Below the pieces are notes generated by a model, which had not been told where the DNA came from, did not search any database, and saw nothing but the letters and a program-made list of their open reading frames with translations. A DNA stretch of 64,000 nt from Mugil cephalus (Eukaryota > Chordata > Actinopteri > Mugiliformes > Mugilidae). The position numbers were made by a program, and so were the translations under genes. Below, one piece after another: positions 51,655-64,000 of this stretch. The DNA is taken from the NCBI RefSeq assembly GCF_022458985.1, contig NC_061779.1:21683001-21747000 (forward strand). Direction: 5' to 3'. How positions within the stretch are numbered: the stretch's first letter is position 1; each line of letters opens with the position of its first letter.

Positions 51655-53034
51655 CACACATACACGTACAAGCATACACACACCACACCTTATAGTATTA
51701 CGTGTTGCAGTGCAGCAACATTTACAGTTTTCTTCAGTGCCCCAGTTACTGTGATGACCATGTGCACTATGACCGCCAGGGTAATGCTAAAATCACACGC
51801 CAAGAGAGTCCATCTGTTTTGGCTGTAGAGGTGAGTTATTGACTGACAACATCTGCTGTGTCAAAATGGAATAGTTATCACAGGTCGTGGTGGTTGTCTC
51901 GGCCGAGCCTTGATACTGTAAAGTCTTCAGATAACTGGATGGAAACTGATGACCTGTTTTGAGGGGAAATAACGTACATTCTCTTACCTACTGTGTGTTA
52001 CCTATAGTATCTACATCTTAAATTATTTCAGCTGCTGGCAAGCCAACACTTAAAACTGGTGGGACAGATTAGTGGGCAATCTATTTATAATTGTTTCCTC
52101 CAAACCCGATCACATTAAAAAACGGATATTGGTGAAACTCTTTGAAACGACCTCAGAAGTGGACATTATTCTATTGATTCAGTAGTGTGGGTGGGGTTTG
52201 TTGTTTCAATTTACTGTCTACATCCTCATGTAAAGGCCACAGACAGACATTTTGGTGCTTCTGAAGCTTCAGACAGAGTTTCTCATTTGTTATCATACGG
52301 GGGAAGTTGTGATGCCCCGTTCCCATCATCACATCATCCAGACAGATGGTGTGATGATAATAGTGATGAGTCTTGGTTTACATTTTAGCGGTTGGTTTAG
52401 GTTTTAGTGTTTCACTGGTGACTTTGTCCTCTTGCCAGATGATGCCGTGGCTCGTTTTGGTTTGATTTTCCCCGACTGCTCAGATTGTGTGATCGTTGCA
52501 CTGATGAAGAACCCAAACTGTGTCTGAAAGCTTCAGAAAATCAAAGATTTGGTCAAACTGCTGCTTGCAAAGACAAAAATGAATCTTCAAGCTCTTGTAA
52601 TGTCTGACTAAGGGGGAAATACTAACTATTATTGGGCTTTCCAATGTATCTGAATGGTACATAGTTTAGAAGTCATTTACTCATTTAAAGGATGCACAAA
52701 TCACCACCTATTTTTTTTTTCTGACAATTTGAGCCCAATAAATCCAATCAGTGCTTCAGGGACGGAAAATGTGTTACAAAAGAAGGGGACTGTAGAAAAC
52801 GTCAGGTTCAACCTCAGTCATACCTGATTGTCGTTGGGCACAGCTGCGTCATTCACTGTTTCCAGGAGTAATTTCTAAACAGTGTAGGGCTCTTTAGCGA
52901 AACAACAAAAACACTTCCCCACTGACACGGCTTGCAGGAGAACGCGGGAGATGCTACACTGACGAGTCTGGGACGATATGTGAGAGGCGGCTGGAGTCAG
53001 AGGGTGGAGTTCGGAGCTGGAGCGCGGGCCCACA

Positions 53035-56000
53035 TCACTGCGTTAGAGCCAGGAGGATGTCCTTCACCAGCATGGTGCCGATCACCATTTTCTCACAGTT
53101 GACCGTCAGCTGGGCGGCTCCTTCCTCTTTGGTCGCCACGGTGACCAGCACCAAGCTGCTGCTCGTCACCGTCCTGCCGGCGAACCTGTGGACAGGACGA
53201 TCAGGAGGAGGAACAGGAGGACTGAGATCAAAGCAGCAGAGATCAGAAGTAAAGATGAAGCCACAGGATAAAGAAGGGACACACATGTCAGTGTGGAGTC
53301 TGCATTGAACACTAAGACAGGCACATAAGTTGAGAGCGATAGATCAGAATACTGCGAGTAAAACAACAATAAGTCTCAATTTTAGACCATTTAAACATGT
53401 TGGTGGTCTAATGAATACCCTCCTATATGTGTTCAATATTAAGCTCGGCCTACTGCTATTTATTAATATATAATACATTAGTACATTACAGTTTATTCTT
53501 ACATTTAGGTAGCTAAAATATTAAAGAGTATTTATCACAATGTCACTCAAATCCATTTCTACCTACAGCTCAGATCTCATGATATGATGAATAGTCCTGT
53601 TTATATGAAACGTTTCAGAAATCTTAAATAATAAATTGTCACGACAAACTGCTTTCCACACAGCTAAAGGGTCGGCTTCACCACAATAAAAATCAAGCTA
53701 CATTTACTCACAGTTCTTGGCTTATGTGTTCTTGGCAAACAGAACACATAACGAAACACAAACATGCTTCAAAATCTGCTTTTACTGTTTTTACAATTAG
53801 ATTTGAAAAAGTTTGCCCAAACACAGCTAAACATTTACTGGGATCATTATATCTGGAGCGATACCAGCAATACAAAAACCAACACGAGGAGGGTGTTATC
53901 GACTTCCTGCTATCTGCCACAGTTTTCCTAGTGCTCATTTTTCTCCAGTGGAGATCAAAATGCAGTTTTTGGAACGTTTCCTGGAACGTTTTGATAGAGA
54001 GAAGCTCAAAGAAGCTGCCTATTATCTCTGATGGTCTTCTCACCTGCACTCTCTATCTGACCCACACGGGACTCTGCTGAGGTTGGCGGCGGTGGTCACT
54101 CTCTGGACGATGGAGTGTTCGTTCCGGCACTTGGCGTCCAGGGTCAGCTTCTCTGTGATCTCATTCATGCCCATCAGCTGACCTGCGGGGGCGTGAGCAG
54201 AGCGCCGGTTAAAGCTACATCTAAAGTCAGCCACTCATTTTCATTCCCCCAGCAGCAAAAACAAATCAAAGTGGTTATTACATTACACAACAGAGTGCTG
54301 CTTTTATCAGTGCTGTTTTCTACAGGAAAAGAAGACTAACTATTTCTGCCAGCATCAGACTAATACAGTATTACACACATATACTATAAACATGACCTGA
54401 CACTACAGTGATTGATGCACTTACTCAGTACATCAATAATTGTCATAAAACTACTCTGGGAATATGCTGATGCTTCCCACTAAACACAACACCAGACTGA
54501 CAACTAATCTGTCCAGTACTTTTCAGTGTAGCTCCAAGGTTAGAAATGTTGTGCCAAAGCCATTTTATCTCCAACAACAAACACTCTTGGGTGTTAGAGG
54601 ATCCCATCCAGTGACCAATGATTTGATTATCTGCTGGTCTAAAGACATCTGGACGTCCATGATGTTTCAACAGTCAAACACTCAAATATTTGATGGTTTT
54701 AGCTTCGTCACTGTGATAATCTGAAAATATAATGTTTTTTTTGTCTTTGTTTTGGACTGATGCATCATAACTCTCTTGTATTTTACAGAATAACGTATTA
54801 GATTCCAAACACAGTTTTACGGCACACGATGGCTCGACTGATGGATAATTTTCCATATTTAAGACAGAAATCTGTTTTTTATTACAAACATTTAGACTCC
54901 CGCAGCTGGCAAACATGAATAGATATTTACTGAATGTACTCAATATGTACTGTATAACCTTAGTCTCATAGACATATGTGTTTACAGTGCTGATGTCCTA
55001 TTGAGGAACGCTGGAAACACCCAAAAAAACAAAGGCAACTGGACTGAAAGAAAGAACCTTCATAGTAGTGAAACACCATCAAGACTCAAGTGAATCCAGC
55101 CAGATCCTCTTTAATCCAGGTCATGTCATATCCAGCATTTGTTTAAATAAATGTTAAATAAATATTAATAAATGTTAAAATACTCACTTGTAAAATTATA
55201 AGCTGGTCAACTGTACATAGTTTTACATGTTAATACAGTCAATCCAGTCTGATACATTTTTCCATTTTTTTCCTTTTGCACTGTTGACTTTGTTGATTTT
55301 ATGTTTGTGTACAGGCTACTGGACACTCAAATTTCCACCAGGGGATGAATAAAGTATTTTTCTATTCTATTCTATTCTATTCTATTCTATTCTATTCTAT
55401 TCTATTCTATTCTATTCTATTCTATTCTCCTTGACCAATCCATGTTATATCCAACATGACCTGGACTAAAGAGGATCTTCACTGACCTTTTGAGAAACTG
55501 AGGAACCAAAAGCCTTGCTGCATATTGTGAGTTTTCTACATCAGGTGGACTTTCTATACTAGATGTCCAGTAGCAGATTTCTGACACACAGCCCTGAAGG
55601 CAAACTTCCCCCATGTGCCGCTCTGGGCAAGGTAAGTTTAGGCGTACTACAGCGATGTTTGTATCAGTGATGGAAAGATCAACAGGAGGAGGATGTTACT
55701 GACTTTGTGTTTCTTCAAAACTTCCCACAATGCAAGCAGGAAATGTTAAGCTCTTAGTTCCTAGTTAACTCATGTTTGAGTAAATAAGTACATCAATTGT
55801 TCTTGAAAATAATAGTTAGGACGTCAAGACTACTTTTGACCTGCAAAACAAATCAGTGCTTATTAGATCTGAGGTACAACAGTGCACTCAGCCAAAATAA
55901 TGCAACGTAGCCCTCCCGACTCCCAGTACACTATGTCAGTGGATATCAGCGGCTTGAAAGCACGTGGCCGTGTGCTGCTGTGAGCCAGATGTTATAATGT

Positions 56001-59000
56001 TTCGTTCACATGGTGCTCAGAGAGTGAATCAAGGTCAGTGGATGAGCATTTCCAGGCATTCCTGGTGGAGCAGCAGAGCGTGAGCGGCCCGTTAGCGCAG
56101 GTGAGTGAGTCTGCAGCTACAGACCTAAAGGTGCAGTTTAGTGTTGATCACCAAGGCAAGGGAGTGGGGGGGAGGGGGTCAGCGGGAAGTATTAAAAGAG
56201 GGAGGAGGAGGAGGAGGGAGGAGGGAGGAGGTCTTAAGGGAGGGTCGAGGTTGGCAGTAAAGGCAGGTGGGCGCACAAACATTTGGAAACAACAAATCTA
56301 TCAAAGCCAACTTACCTAGACTGTGTAAAAGCTTCTCTACAGGGGACGGTACAGAGAGGGAGGAACCGTGGATATGACACATGTTTAAAGAGTGGGTTTG
56401 TTAGATCTCAGAACTCACTCAGTGTTAGTCAGGATGGAAACACCAGAAACATGCTGGTGGCTGCCTGCAGCTGCTCTACCACACACTCTCTAACAACGAG
56501 CCTGTTGATGTGTTATTATTGTGTTATGGTGACTTTAACGTGACCAAGGCAGTGACTCCTGCCTTGCATGGACAAAAGAGGTGGACGTCCAGAAACATCA
56601 TGCATGTTTCTGTGATATTTACTGTATGTGGCAATGTAATTATGGAAATATGTGTCCTGAGTTTGTCGTCTTATGGATGTCATGCACATTGTTCACAGCT
56701 GACTGAGCCTTAATAAATGTAAATCTGTATAAATGTAATCTTTGCAATGTTATTGTGTATGTAGTATGTTCACTGAATGTGCAGATCACGCTGACTTTAA
56801 TCAACTTAAATTTCCCTTAGAGTGACTGTTCAGAGGGGACAAATGTAGCTGTGCCGCTATTATCTGTGAACAACTGAAGCAGAATTATCCCTAAAATATG
56901 ACGATGACTAGACACTTAGATTGTTACAGGACTTTCTGTGATGTGTTGCTATGCTTGACACACTGTGGATGACGGTTTAAGGTTGCAATGCTCTCGCTGC
57001 CCATTATGGCTCACCTTGCTCCTTTTTGAACTCGTTCTCTGTCAGGAAGACGGGCCTCATCAGCTCCCCAACCGGCGGCTGGATCGACACGAAGAACTTC
57101 CTGGTGTGAGTGCTACAGAAAAGGAACAGAGCAGTTTAGAGTTCGGAAGAAGTTTAAGCTTAAGTTTAAGAGAGCCCAGAGCCTGAAACAGTTGAAAAAG
57201 ATTCTTTAAATTAATGTGACACACACTACCAGTCATTGAGAAGGTTTGTCCAAACTTTCGACTGGTAGTGTGTAACAGGATGTGACTTTGAAGCAACCTT
57301 TCACTTGCAAGGTATGGCTGCAACTTAGGGCTGTTTCTCAGCCCCAGTAAACAGTAAAAGACGTCCGTTATAGTTGATAAAAACGTTCAAGAGTTTTTTA
57401 AAACAGCTGCCAACTAATTTTTTGTCAACTCATGGCACATAATTGTCACAGCTCTTATGTGAAGTTAACAAGCCCAGCACACTGAAAGTTTTTCCAAACA
57501 CTCAGAACCTTGACCAGTTTGTCACAGCATTAGTTGCGTGTTGTTTTTTTAGCCATTAGGACTGCCCAGGAAGTCTGCTCTCTAAAACACACAATCCATC
57601 TCACCACAGCTGGAAGTTTGCCGCTTGCGTTGAGTCACAGAAATCGATGCCCATCACAGCGGTGGCCGTCTCTCCTGCTGGCAGCAGCTCTGTCGACACA
57701 CAGGGACAAAAGAGGACAGTGTTGACACATACACGCACACACACACACACACTACCAAACCACATACAGCTCTTTGCAACTTTGATGCGTGGGGATTAAC
57801 CATGTGACTTTTGCTGCAAACTGTGTGATGTGAGTTTTTGTTAAAATGGCAAAAGGTATTTCCACAACAATATGATCGTTCGTTCTAACTGGACATTTGT
57901 AATGTTTTCCGATTCAGGCCTGATGAGAATGTGGCCCTGGGCAACAATGGTGCACGCAGATGTAACTGTGGTCCTCACAGTCTCCAGTCTCCTACAATTA
58001 AATGGACAGTGGAAATGGGAGCGCTACGCAAAACTGAAAAAAATAAAATGACTTGTAAATAATGGCGAAAGAGAGCAGGAGGATAATCTCAGAGAACAAA
58101 AAATACACGTGACTGACAAATTATACACCATTTTCAGTTAATGGCAACGCAGAGTGCCCAGATTTCTTGTAATAACAGTAACAACATGTACAGCTGGTGC
58201 AAACTAAGTGCATGAATTATTTAGAATATACATGAAACAGCTGATTTAAAAAGGCTGGCACACATAAACCCCTGCAACCTCACATTTTATTTTGGTTATT
58301 CTTAGCTTAATTTAACGAATCAGATCCCAGAGAAAATTATTCTCTATTTGTACAAGATAGAACTAAGTTCTACATAAACATGACAAATATTAACATCTGA
58401 TGGATAGGTTTGCCATGAAATTGTTCGTGTAATAATGCTCCCAAAAGGATAGTCCTTAACACAAAGCAAAGCACTGAGAACAATCACCTCTATGAAGTCT
58501 GGTAGTATGTTTCATCTGCAGCTTCTAACCCTAACCCTAACCCTAACCTGCTTCACTCCCGCTTATATTCCTGGGGGACTCAGTGCAGAATAACACTCAC
58601 CCTGGTTTATCTGAATTTTATTAATTTATTTATCCCTTTCTTCCTCTCTCCCCCTCCCGCCAAAAGACTCTGGGCACCTTTCAGGGACCAGCCCTAACCC
58701 TCACCCTAATCCCTAAATATCCTTTATCTAACCGTAACCTTACCTTCTTACCTTCCCCTTAACCCTTCCCCATAGGGGTTAGCCCTAACCCTACCCTTAA
58801 CCCTCCCTTGCCCTAACCCTAGCCCTCCTTTATCCCTGGCGGACCCTAATCCTTACAAGCAAATCTATTGTGTGTTTCTAACCCCTTCTAACAAATTTTA
58901 TCATGATCCGTTTGTGTCTGTGTTTTTATTAAGCACTTCTTTTATTACGCACTTATTATATATGTTTTACAGCACTTAGCATACTAAATTTACTAACCAT

Positions 59001-61112
59001 TGCTAAGCACTTAGACTGGGGAGATTCTGGCCGATGTTCTACCAGAGCTCTTAACCCTAACCCTAAAAAAATATATTCAAACACTGGCTCTCTTCAGGCC
59101 ATCACTCACCAATCTCTGGAAACTCTTTGACCCTCATGCCAGACTGGAGCTTCACGTCCTCTATGTGCAGGTTCTTGGTGTCGGACGTGGCGTTGTTGGT
59201 GAACTGCATCTGCACCGCCACCATGTTGGCGTCAGGGCTGAACGGCTGCCGGCTGAAGCAGTACTCCACCGACAGGCCCTCCCCAGTGATGCGGTGCAGC
59301 AGCTCGTAGTTCTTGAGCGCGCTGGAGGGAGCGATGGTCTGGAAAAAGATCTTTTCAGTCTCTCGCCCAATTTTCATTTTTATTCCGGTAAATTCACCAG
59401 GTGCTAACCAGTGAGACATGTGAAGTACTTACTGCCGGGGAGAGGACAGAGTCAGACAGAGACAGTCCCTCCAGGTCGGTCACAAGGCTGTTGGAGAGGA
59501 AGGTGTTGACGGGTGTGACTTGAGGGGAGGGAGCAGGCTCAACTGGAAAAAGGCAGATGTAGAATTCAGCAGAGAGACACAACAAGGATGTTCCCAGATT
59601 CAGACCTGATTATAGTCATCTATTTATTAAGTTATGTTCATGGCTTCCTGTGTGGCTCAGCAAGGAGTCAAATACCCCCACAGTTTCTGTGAGCTTCGTT
59701 CACAGGCTTTGCCTTAGAGAAGCAGCCATAATTACGTCTGCGTCTTTGTGGAGGGACGTAAAAGAGATGAAAACACTCACAATCATCAAGGTCGAGCAGA
59801 GACATTTCTTTCTTCTCTTTCTTGCTCTCTTTCTTGACAGGTTTGGAAGGAGGTTTAGATTCAGGTGCCTGGAAGAAATAGATCAAAGGAAACTGCTGTG
59901 ATCAGAGGCTGACGTCTATGTTGCTGTGTCAGGATTTAAATGTGTTTAGGTCATAAGTTCATGGGAATATTATTTTCTATTGTTGACTTGTGATATGTCC
60001 TATTTTTTCCTCTTATCTCTCTGTCTGAGCCTGAGTGTGATTTAAATGCGGACACATCATCAGCACCTTCTTTTTCTTTTTGACCTCTGCCTCAGACTCA
60101 GAGTCTTCAGACTCTGACTGGCTGCTTTCAGACTCGCTCTCCTCTTCCTCATCTGATTCAGACTCTGAGTCGCTTTTGCGCTGTTTAATCTTCCTCTCCT
60201 TCTTCCGGTCTTCTTCTTCACTGCTCTGTTCGCTGCAAAAGAAATGCAAAGGAAGCTGCTGGAAGAGTTCATACTCTGACAAGAACAATACTGCTCATGC
60301 TTTAACAGATGACGAAACACAGGATACCATCAAATTAAATTGGATCTGTGAAATGAAACCATGTCCATCAACAGTGATTATACACCAGAAAAAAAAAGCA
60401 ATGGTACCTTTCGCTTTCTTGTACTGGCTTCTTCAGTTCTTTCTTTTTCTTCTTCTTCTCCTTCTCCTCCTCTTCCTCGTCCTCTTCCTCAGACTCAGAG
60501 CCTTCCTCACTCTCTTCGCTCTCCGATCTCGAGCCACTCTCCTCGCTGCCACTGCCGCTTTCTGAACCGCTGGCAGAGTCCGACTCTGAGGTAGAAACGC
60601 CAGAGTCAATTAGGTCACACAGAGAAAGAGCGAATCGTGTTGTCCACTGATAAACCAGGTGATTCCCACATGAGCCATGAGACCCCCACGTTTTAAACTA
60701 AAGAGGAGTCACAGTCAAATCTAAAGTAAAGTTTGTCTAAGATCAAATTTTTATTGATGTTTGTATTATTGCTCCAGACATTTTTTTCCAGAGTGAATTA
60801 TCTGCTTGACTGAGGTACACACATGACGAGTGGACACAAATTACACTGGTGTTGATCTATTACAGGACTTACTGTATGGCTCATCTCTAAACACTGTCAT
60901 TGACACTGAGCAGCAATCTCGCACACAAGCACACGACTCATTTTGACTAAAGGATGTGACGGTGGCGCTGCCAGGGCCAGCAGCCGTCTAAAGTTACCAC
61001 TGTCAGCGGACTCTGTTGGCCCAGACTCGCCCTCTGAGTCAGAGTAGAACGGCTTCTCCACTTTCTTCTCCTTCCTCTTCTCGCGGCTGCTGCATTTGGT
61101 CCATTCAGGCAC
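53035..61112 (-). CDS. ap3b2: AP-3 complex beta-2 subunit, C-terminal half (partial; 10 exons in window)
   Basis: Minus-strand exons 61112-60998, 60585-60408, 60232-60067, 59868-59781, 59542-59433, 59338-59110, 57689-57605, 57112-57015, 54182-54044 and 53185-53035 join in phase to the last 452 residues and a TGA. First comes [16 protein letters not shown] and [17 protein letters not shown], then a long Ser/Glu/Lys-rich hinge, [23 protein letters not shown], and the ear domain ([36 protein letters not shown]) ending [12 protein letters not shown]. The PEWTKCS and SGPTESADS segments match AP3B2 rather than AP3B1. From family knowledge this is the neuron-enriched AP-3 beta chain, sorting cargo from endosomes to synaptic vesicles and lysosome-related organelles. 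The N-terminal trunk exons lie right of the window; none was found in 61113-64000. Introns contain telomere-like, LINE-like and Tc1-derived repeats. Confidence 0.92.
55255..55428 (+). repeat. 3' tail of a LINE- or SINE-like element followed by (TTCTA)n
   Basis: TTTGCACTGTTGACTTTG, then GCTACTGGACACTCAAATTT and CCACCAGGGGATGAATAAAG resemble the 3' end of fish non-LTR retroposons, which typically run into a short tandem repeat. Here the tail is about 14 units of TTCTA from 55359 to 55428. It lies inside an ap3b2 intron on the opposite strand. Confidence 0.65.
56158..56250 (+). repeat. Polypurine G/A tract
   Basis: GGGAGTGGGGGGGAGGGGG followed after a short gap by about 60 bases of almost pure GGA/GGGA repeats. 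It has triplex or G-quadruplex potential on the + strand. Located in an ap3b2 intron. Confidence 0.7.
57216..57276. repeat. Miniature Tc1-type inverted repeat (solo ends)
   Basis: ACACTACCAGTC and GACTGGTAGTGT are perfect inverted copies about 30 bases apart, joined by GTTTGTCCAAACTTTC. The motif is the end of a common fish Tc1-like family, so this is a deletion derivative of very small size. In an ap3b2 intron. Confidence 0.55.
58525..59067. repeat. Interstitial telomere-like (CCCTAA)n blocks
   Basis: Exact or near-exact CCCTAA arrays occur at 58525-58548 (about four units), 58692-58712 (degenerate), 58773-58826 (degenerate, several units) and 59051-59067 (two to three units), separated by unrelated C/T-rich sequence. 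The repeat unit is the vertebrate telomere repeat. All blocks run in the same orientation, within the ap3b2 intron between exons 59338-59110 and 57689-57605. Confidence 0.85.
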
Positions 61113-64000
61113 CTGGCAAGAGAATCAAACGGTTCGCCGTCAGCTCTGCCTCGGTGAGATACCCCTCAGACAGAAGCAGAGACGTGGGCAGATCACAGTA
61201 GCATGGCCATGAATGCCTCTGCCTGGGCGTGAAGCAGCCAAATGAAGCCAGCCATCGCTGCTGCAGATCTGTGTTCAGATCTGACAGTCACACAACAAAT
61301 TCAGTACAGAGGCTAATGCTAATTCTTTTTTTGCACATAGATGTTTAGCACCAGGTGTTGCCTTCATGACCAGTTGCAGAAATGGTTTTCTTTTAATACA
61401 GGGAGCAGTTCCATTAAGAGAAGTGAAATCTTCGAGGAGCTGCAGCTATCCTCCCACATTTAATAAAAAAAAAAAAAGAGGCCATCTGCTCTTTCTGTGA
61501 CCAGACTCATTAACCATCTGCTAATGAGTGTGGACACCCTCCCATTTAAAACCCGCAAGGCCGCTAATGCAGCTGGACACTGTCGGAGGACTGCACGTCC
61601 TGCTAAAAGAATCACTTCTTTAATGGTAGAGACCGAGGAAGAGGGTGCTTGGTTTTAGGTTTAGCTTTGGCTGAGCTAAGCACAGGACAGCGGCTACGTT
61701 AGGCAGGGTGTTAAAAAGCACTTGGGTTTTTGCGGCTATATGGGTTGAGGCTCAAGGACGTGTGGCTCTTTGCTGCTAACTGACTCACACTCGTTAATGT
61801 TGTGACTCTTTCAAGCAGCGTAAAAACCTGGCAGACGTAGAAAAGAAAAGGTTTGGGATGGAGATGAGGAAAAAAGAAGGAAAAGGTTTTAGAAAAAAGT
61901 CAGGAAAGAAAGAGAAACAGGCACAGGCAGGTTTCTGGGTCTAAAAGTAAGAACGAGTGAGAACAGATTGGGATATCAGACGAAAAATAAACCTCATCAC
62001 ATCATACTTATTTACAAAGATTTACTTATCGTGATGCCAAAAATGGTAAAAGGAAAACTATTTCAGAGGTAAACTTAATGTACTCCAATATAACTTAATA
62101 CTGTGCTGTATTTACGTGCTTACATGCAGTAGAAATTAAAAGTCGACATTAATACTCACTACTAACATAACAAAAACATACATGAAAATGCATTGAGTGT
62201 GAACGTCCTCACCGGCTACAAAGCATGGTGTGCTAGCATGGATTAGATGAACTAAATGAAGGTGAAACAGCAGAGGGATAAAGGCAGGAGTCTGAGAGAA
62301 ATCCCATCACACTCAAAATCACACAACAGCATTTGTGACACATTCACAAATTATGTCACAAATTTCATGAAAGACCAGTGAGGTGCAGAGGAGGAAACAC
62401 TAACTCTAGCCAGTGGACTTAGTCACGCAGGGTTGGGTTGTTTGCATCATCAGCCGATGAAGTCAGCTCTCTCTAAGCTAACAGGACTGTATGTCCTCGT
62501 TGGTGGACCTTGTGGAGACACGGCCTCATGCAAGAACGTGGATCAGCAGGTCAGTTTTCTTTTGCTTACAGTTTCCAAAATTTACCACAATTAAGTAAAA
62601 CAACACAATCACCTAGAACTGTAAGCAAATGTGAAATTATACAAGCACCCCCACACAATTTCTGTCCATGAAGCTACTTGGACCAAGGAAGAGAACGTTG
62701 ACGTCATATGAAACTGGAGCAAACGAAAATGGTCACGAAGCCAACAGCAGCTTTCAGAAGTCATGGAAAGAAAAGCTAGCTCAGGCCCTTTTATTCAGTT
62801 CTCTCCCAGCAGTAACTTCCTCTGTTGAACGTGACAGTGTTATATCCATAACATCTTCTCAAAACTCAACAAGTCCAGTTGCTTTCATTAAATGCTTTTT
62901 GGACATGCCATCATCTGAATGACTGAGGGCCTTCAAAGACATCACCAACTGGAGGCCGGGACACAACTACGACTGTCATGAGGCCACTTGTCACGTTGGG
63001 GGTGGCTTGCTTTGAGATAGAAAGAGGTCTTTAAGTGTGACAAACCTGTCTGACCAATCGCTCTTCATTACTCTGATGGCACTACACTGCAGCCTACATT
63101 AAGTTTTTATTTATTTTTTGTCAGATGTAACTCTTACCTGAGATCAAGAGGTTACCTTATGTGGATATTCTAGGGCTGCATAGCACATCTCAGGCGCCAC
63201 TCATAGGCCTGAAACAGGCACTCAACAGGCAACAAGTTTGTGCTGTTTTGTGAGTTTCGTAGAAAAATGTTCTTGCATGAGGCCCCCTCTCAGTCTCAGT
63301 TTTTTGTACCAACATGGAAGTCCTGGAAAATAACTTCAGCTGCTGACGAAGACCATGGGACACCACTGAAAGCATCAGGACGAATGAGTAGGAAGACACT
63401 GAGATGAGACAGGAAGTGGTATTTCTGAGATCAGGAAGTAACTGTAAAGCTGAACTTTATAACATTTCTGTCTGGTTTCAGTTAGAACTCGACCTCCTGT
63501 ATATTTTAGACTCTTATTCTATGCTTTCAGTTCCCCATCGCATTCAAGACAATAACGTGCCTTCCTTCATGTTAATCTCTTTCCACTTGAGACTAATACA
63601 GCTGTCCCATTTACTGAGGATTCATTTCTGAGAGCTGAAATCCCATTAACCTTATCAGTGATCGGCAGTTACCACATTAAGTAATAACCAGGAAGAGACT
63701 GTAAGAGAGAGCAAGAGAGCAGTCATCAAAGCAAACAGCACTGCACGCCCAAACTTGATGGGGGCGGGGGCACCTCTCTCCAGTCTCCTAGCAAGCCGAT
63801 CCTCCCCTCACCGCTGTTTATGACCTCCTCTGTCTGCGGAGGTGTGTAATGGAGAGAAGGAGAGCCTGTCAGAGAAGCGGAGGCTTCAGAGGATCCACCG
63901 AGCCTCGCAGCTTAAACAGCCATCGCATGCGTGGATGTGATGGGAAGCTCAGATTCGTAATGACTCAGCGAGGTTGTTGAGCAACTGAACTGCTCCTTCA
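61113..64000 (-). other. ap3b2 intron (continues beyond window)
   Basis: No further AP3B2 exon was found upstream of 61112 on the minus strand, although about 600 residues of the protein are missing, so this 2.9-kb stretch is read as part of a long intron. It contains an A tract near 61465-61477. A reading frame at 62668-62922 (+) has no recognisable domain. Nothing else is supported. Confidence 0.5.

Larger units (their letters stand above)
49664..53034. other. Convergent spacer SV2-like gene / ap3b2
   Basis: No exon was recognised on either strand. The right part (about 52-53 kb) is probably ap3b2 3' UTR, but no clear minus-strand poly(A) signal near the stop could be assigned. Contents that can be named are a teleost repeat relic (50930-51100) and a (CA)n tract (51618-51653). 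Confidence 0.4.

Noticed and set aside
55359..55428. Regular tandem repeat that could suggest a CRISPR array
   Set aside because: A 5-bp unit microsatellite with no spacers, in a vertebrate genome.
60080..60565. 161-aa Ser/Leu-rich frame on the + strand
   Set aside because: Antisense of the ap3b2 acidic hinge exons and crosses their intron.
62555..62635. Imperfect inverted repeat TTTGCTTACAGTT / AACTGTAAGCAAA
   Set aside because: Arms of 13 bases separated by about 50 bases in intron; no copies elsewhere in the window and no flanking duplication, so a repeat or hairpin RNA call is not supported.

Overview
The window is nuclear DNA from a ray-finned fish, most likely a percomorph-type teleost. 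All six genes are split by GT-AG introns. Their joined exons give near full-length orthologues of vertebrate proteins. The introns and spacers are packed with teleost-type repeats: Tc1/mariner, short hAT-like inverted-repeat elements, a LINE-like tail, microsatellites and interstitial TTAGGG blocks. No operon, CRISPR, viral or bacterial signal was seen. Coding coordinates come from joining exons by reading phase. Every junction was checked for frame, but no transcript evidence was available.

Layout, left to right. (1) wdr61/ski8 (+, 249-7036): Ski-complex/PAF1-complex WD40 protein, 11 coding exons, 305 aa. (2) slc25a44 (-, 10152-12203): mitochondrial branched-chain amino acid carrier, 3 coding exons, 317 aa, with a non-coding leader exon probably near 13.8 kb. 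(3) ireb2 (+, 15484-25738): iron regulatory protein 2, 22 coding exons, 973 aa, with the IRP2-specific Cys-containing insert. (4) snx1 (-, 30587-38414): retromer-associated PX-BAR sorting nexin, 15 coding exons, 776 aa, carrying one very large acidic exon that makes it about 250 aa longer than human SNX1. (5) an SV2-family transporter (+, 38830-46876): 13 coding exons, 533 aa, with a very short luminal loop between TM7 and TM8. (6) the 3' half of ap3b2 (-, 53035-61112, continuing beyond the right edge): neuronal AP-3 beta subunit, covering the hinge and ear.

Gene orientation alternates strictly (+ - + - + -), so gene pairs are alternately convergent and divergent. snx1 and the SV2-like gene share a 415-bp start-to-start interval, a probable bidirectional promoter. 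ireb2, wdr61, ap3b2 and snx1 all have human orthologues on 15q, so most of the block is a conserved chromosomal segment, with slc25a44 (human chromosome 1) as the exception. The genes do not form one pathway, though snx1, the SV2-like gene and ap3b2 all concern endosome or vesicle traffic.

Mobile DNA: the clearest element is a 1606-bp Tc1-like transposon (48056-49661) with an open 340-aa DD34E transposase and nearly identical 202-bp terminal inverted repeats, inserted at TA beside an (AT)n tract. Older remnants include a decayed Tc1 copy in a wdr61 intron, five copies of a family ending in a TTAGGTACAC-type inverted repeat, and several other MITE-like elements. No new multi-gene system was found. 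The most notable points are the snx1 acidic exon, the loop-minus SV2 paralogue, the intact Tc1 element and the telomere-like blocks inside ap3b2.
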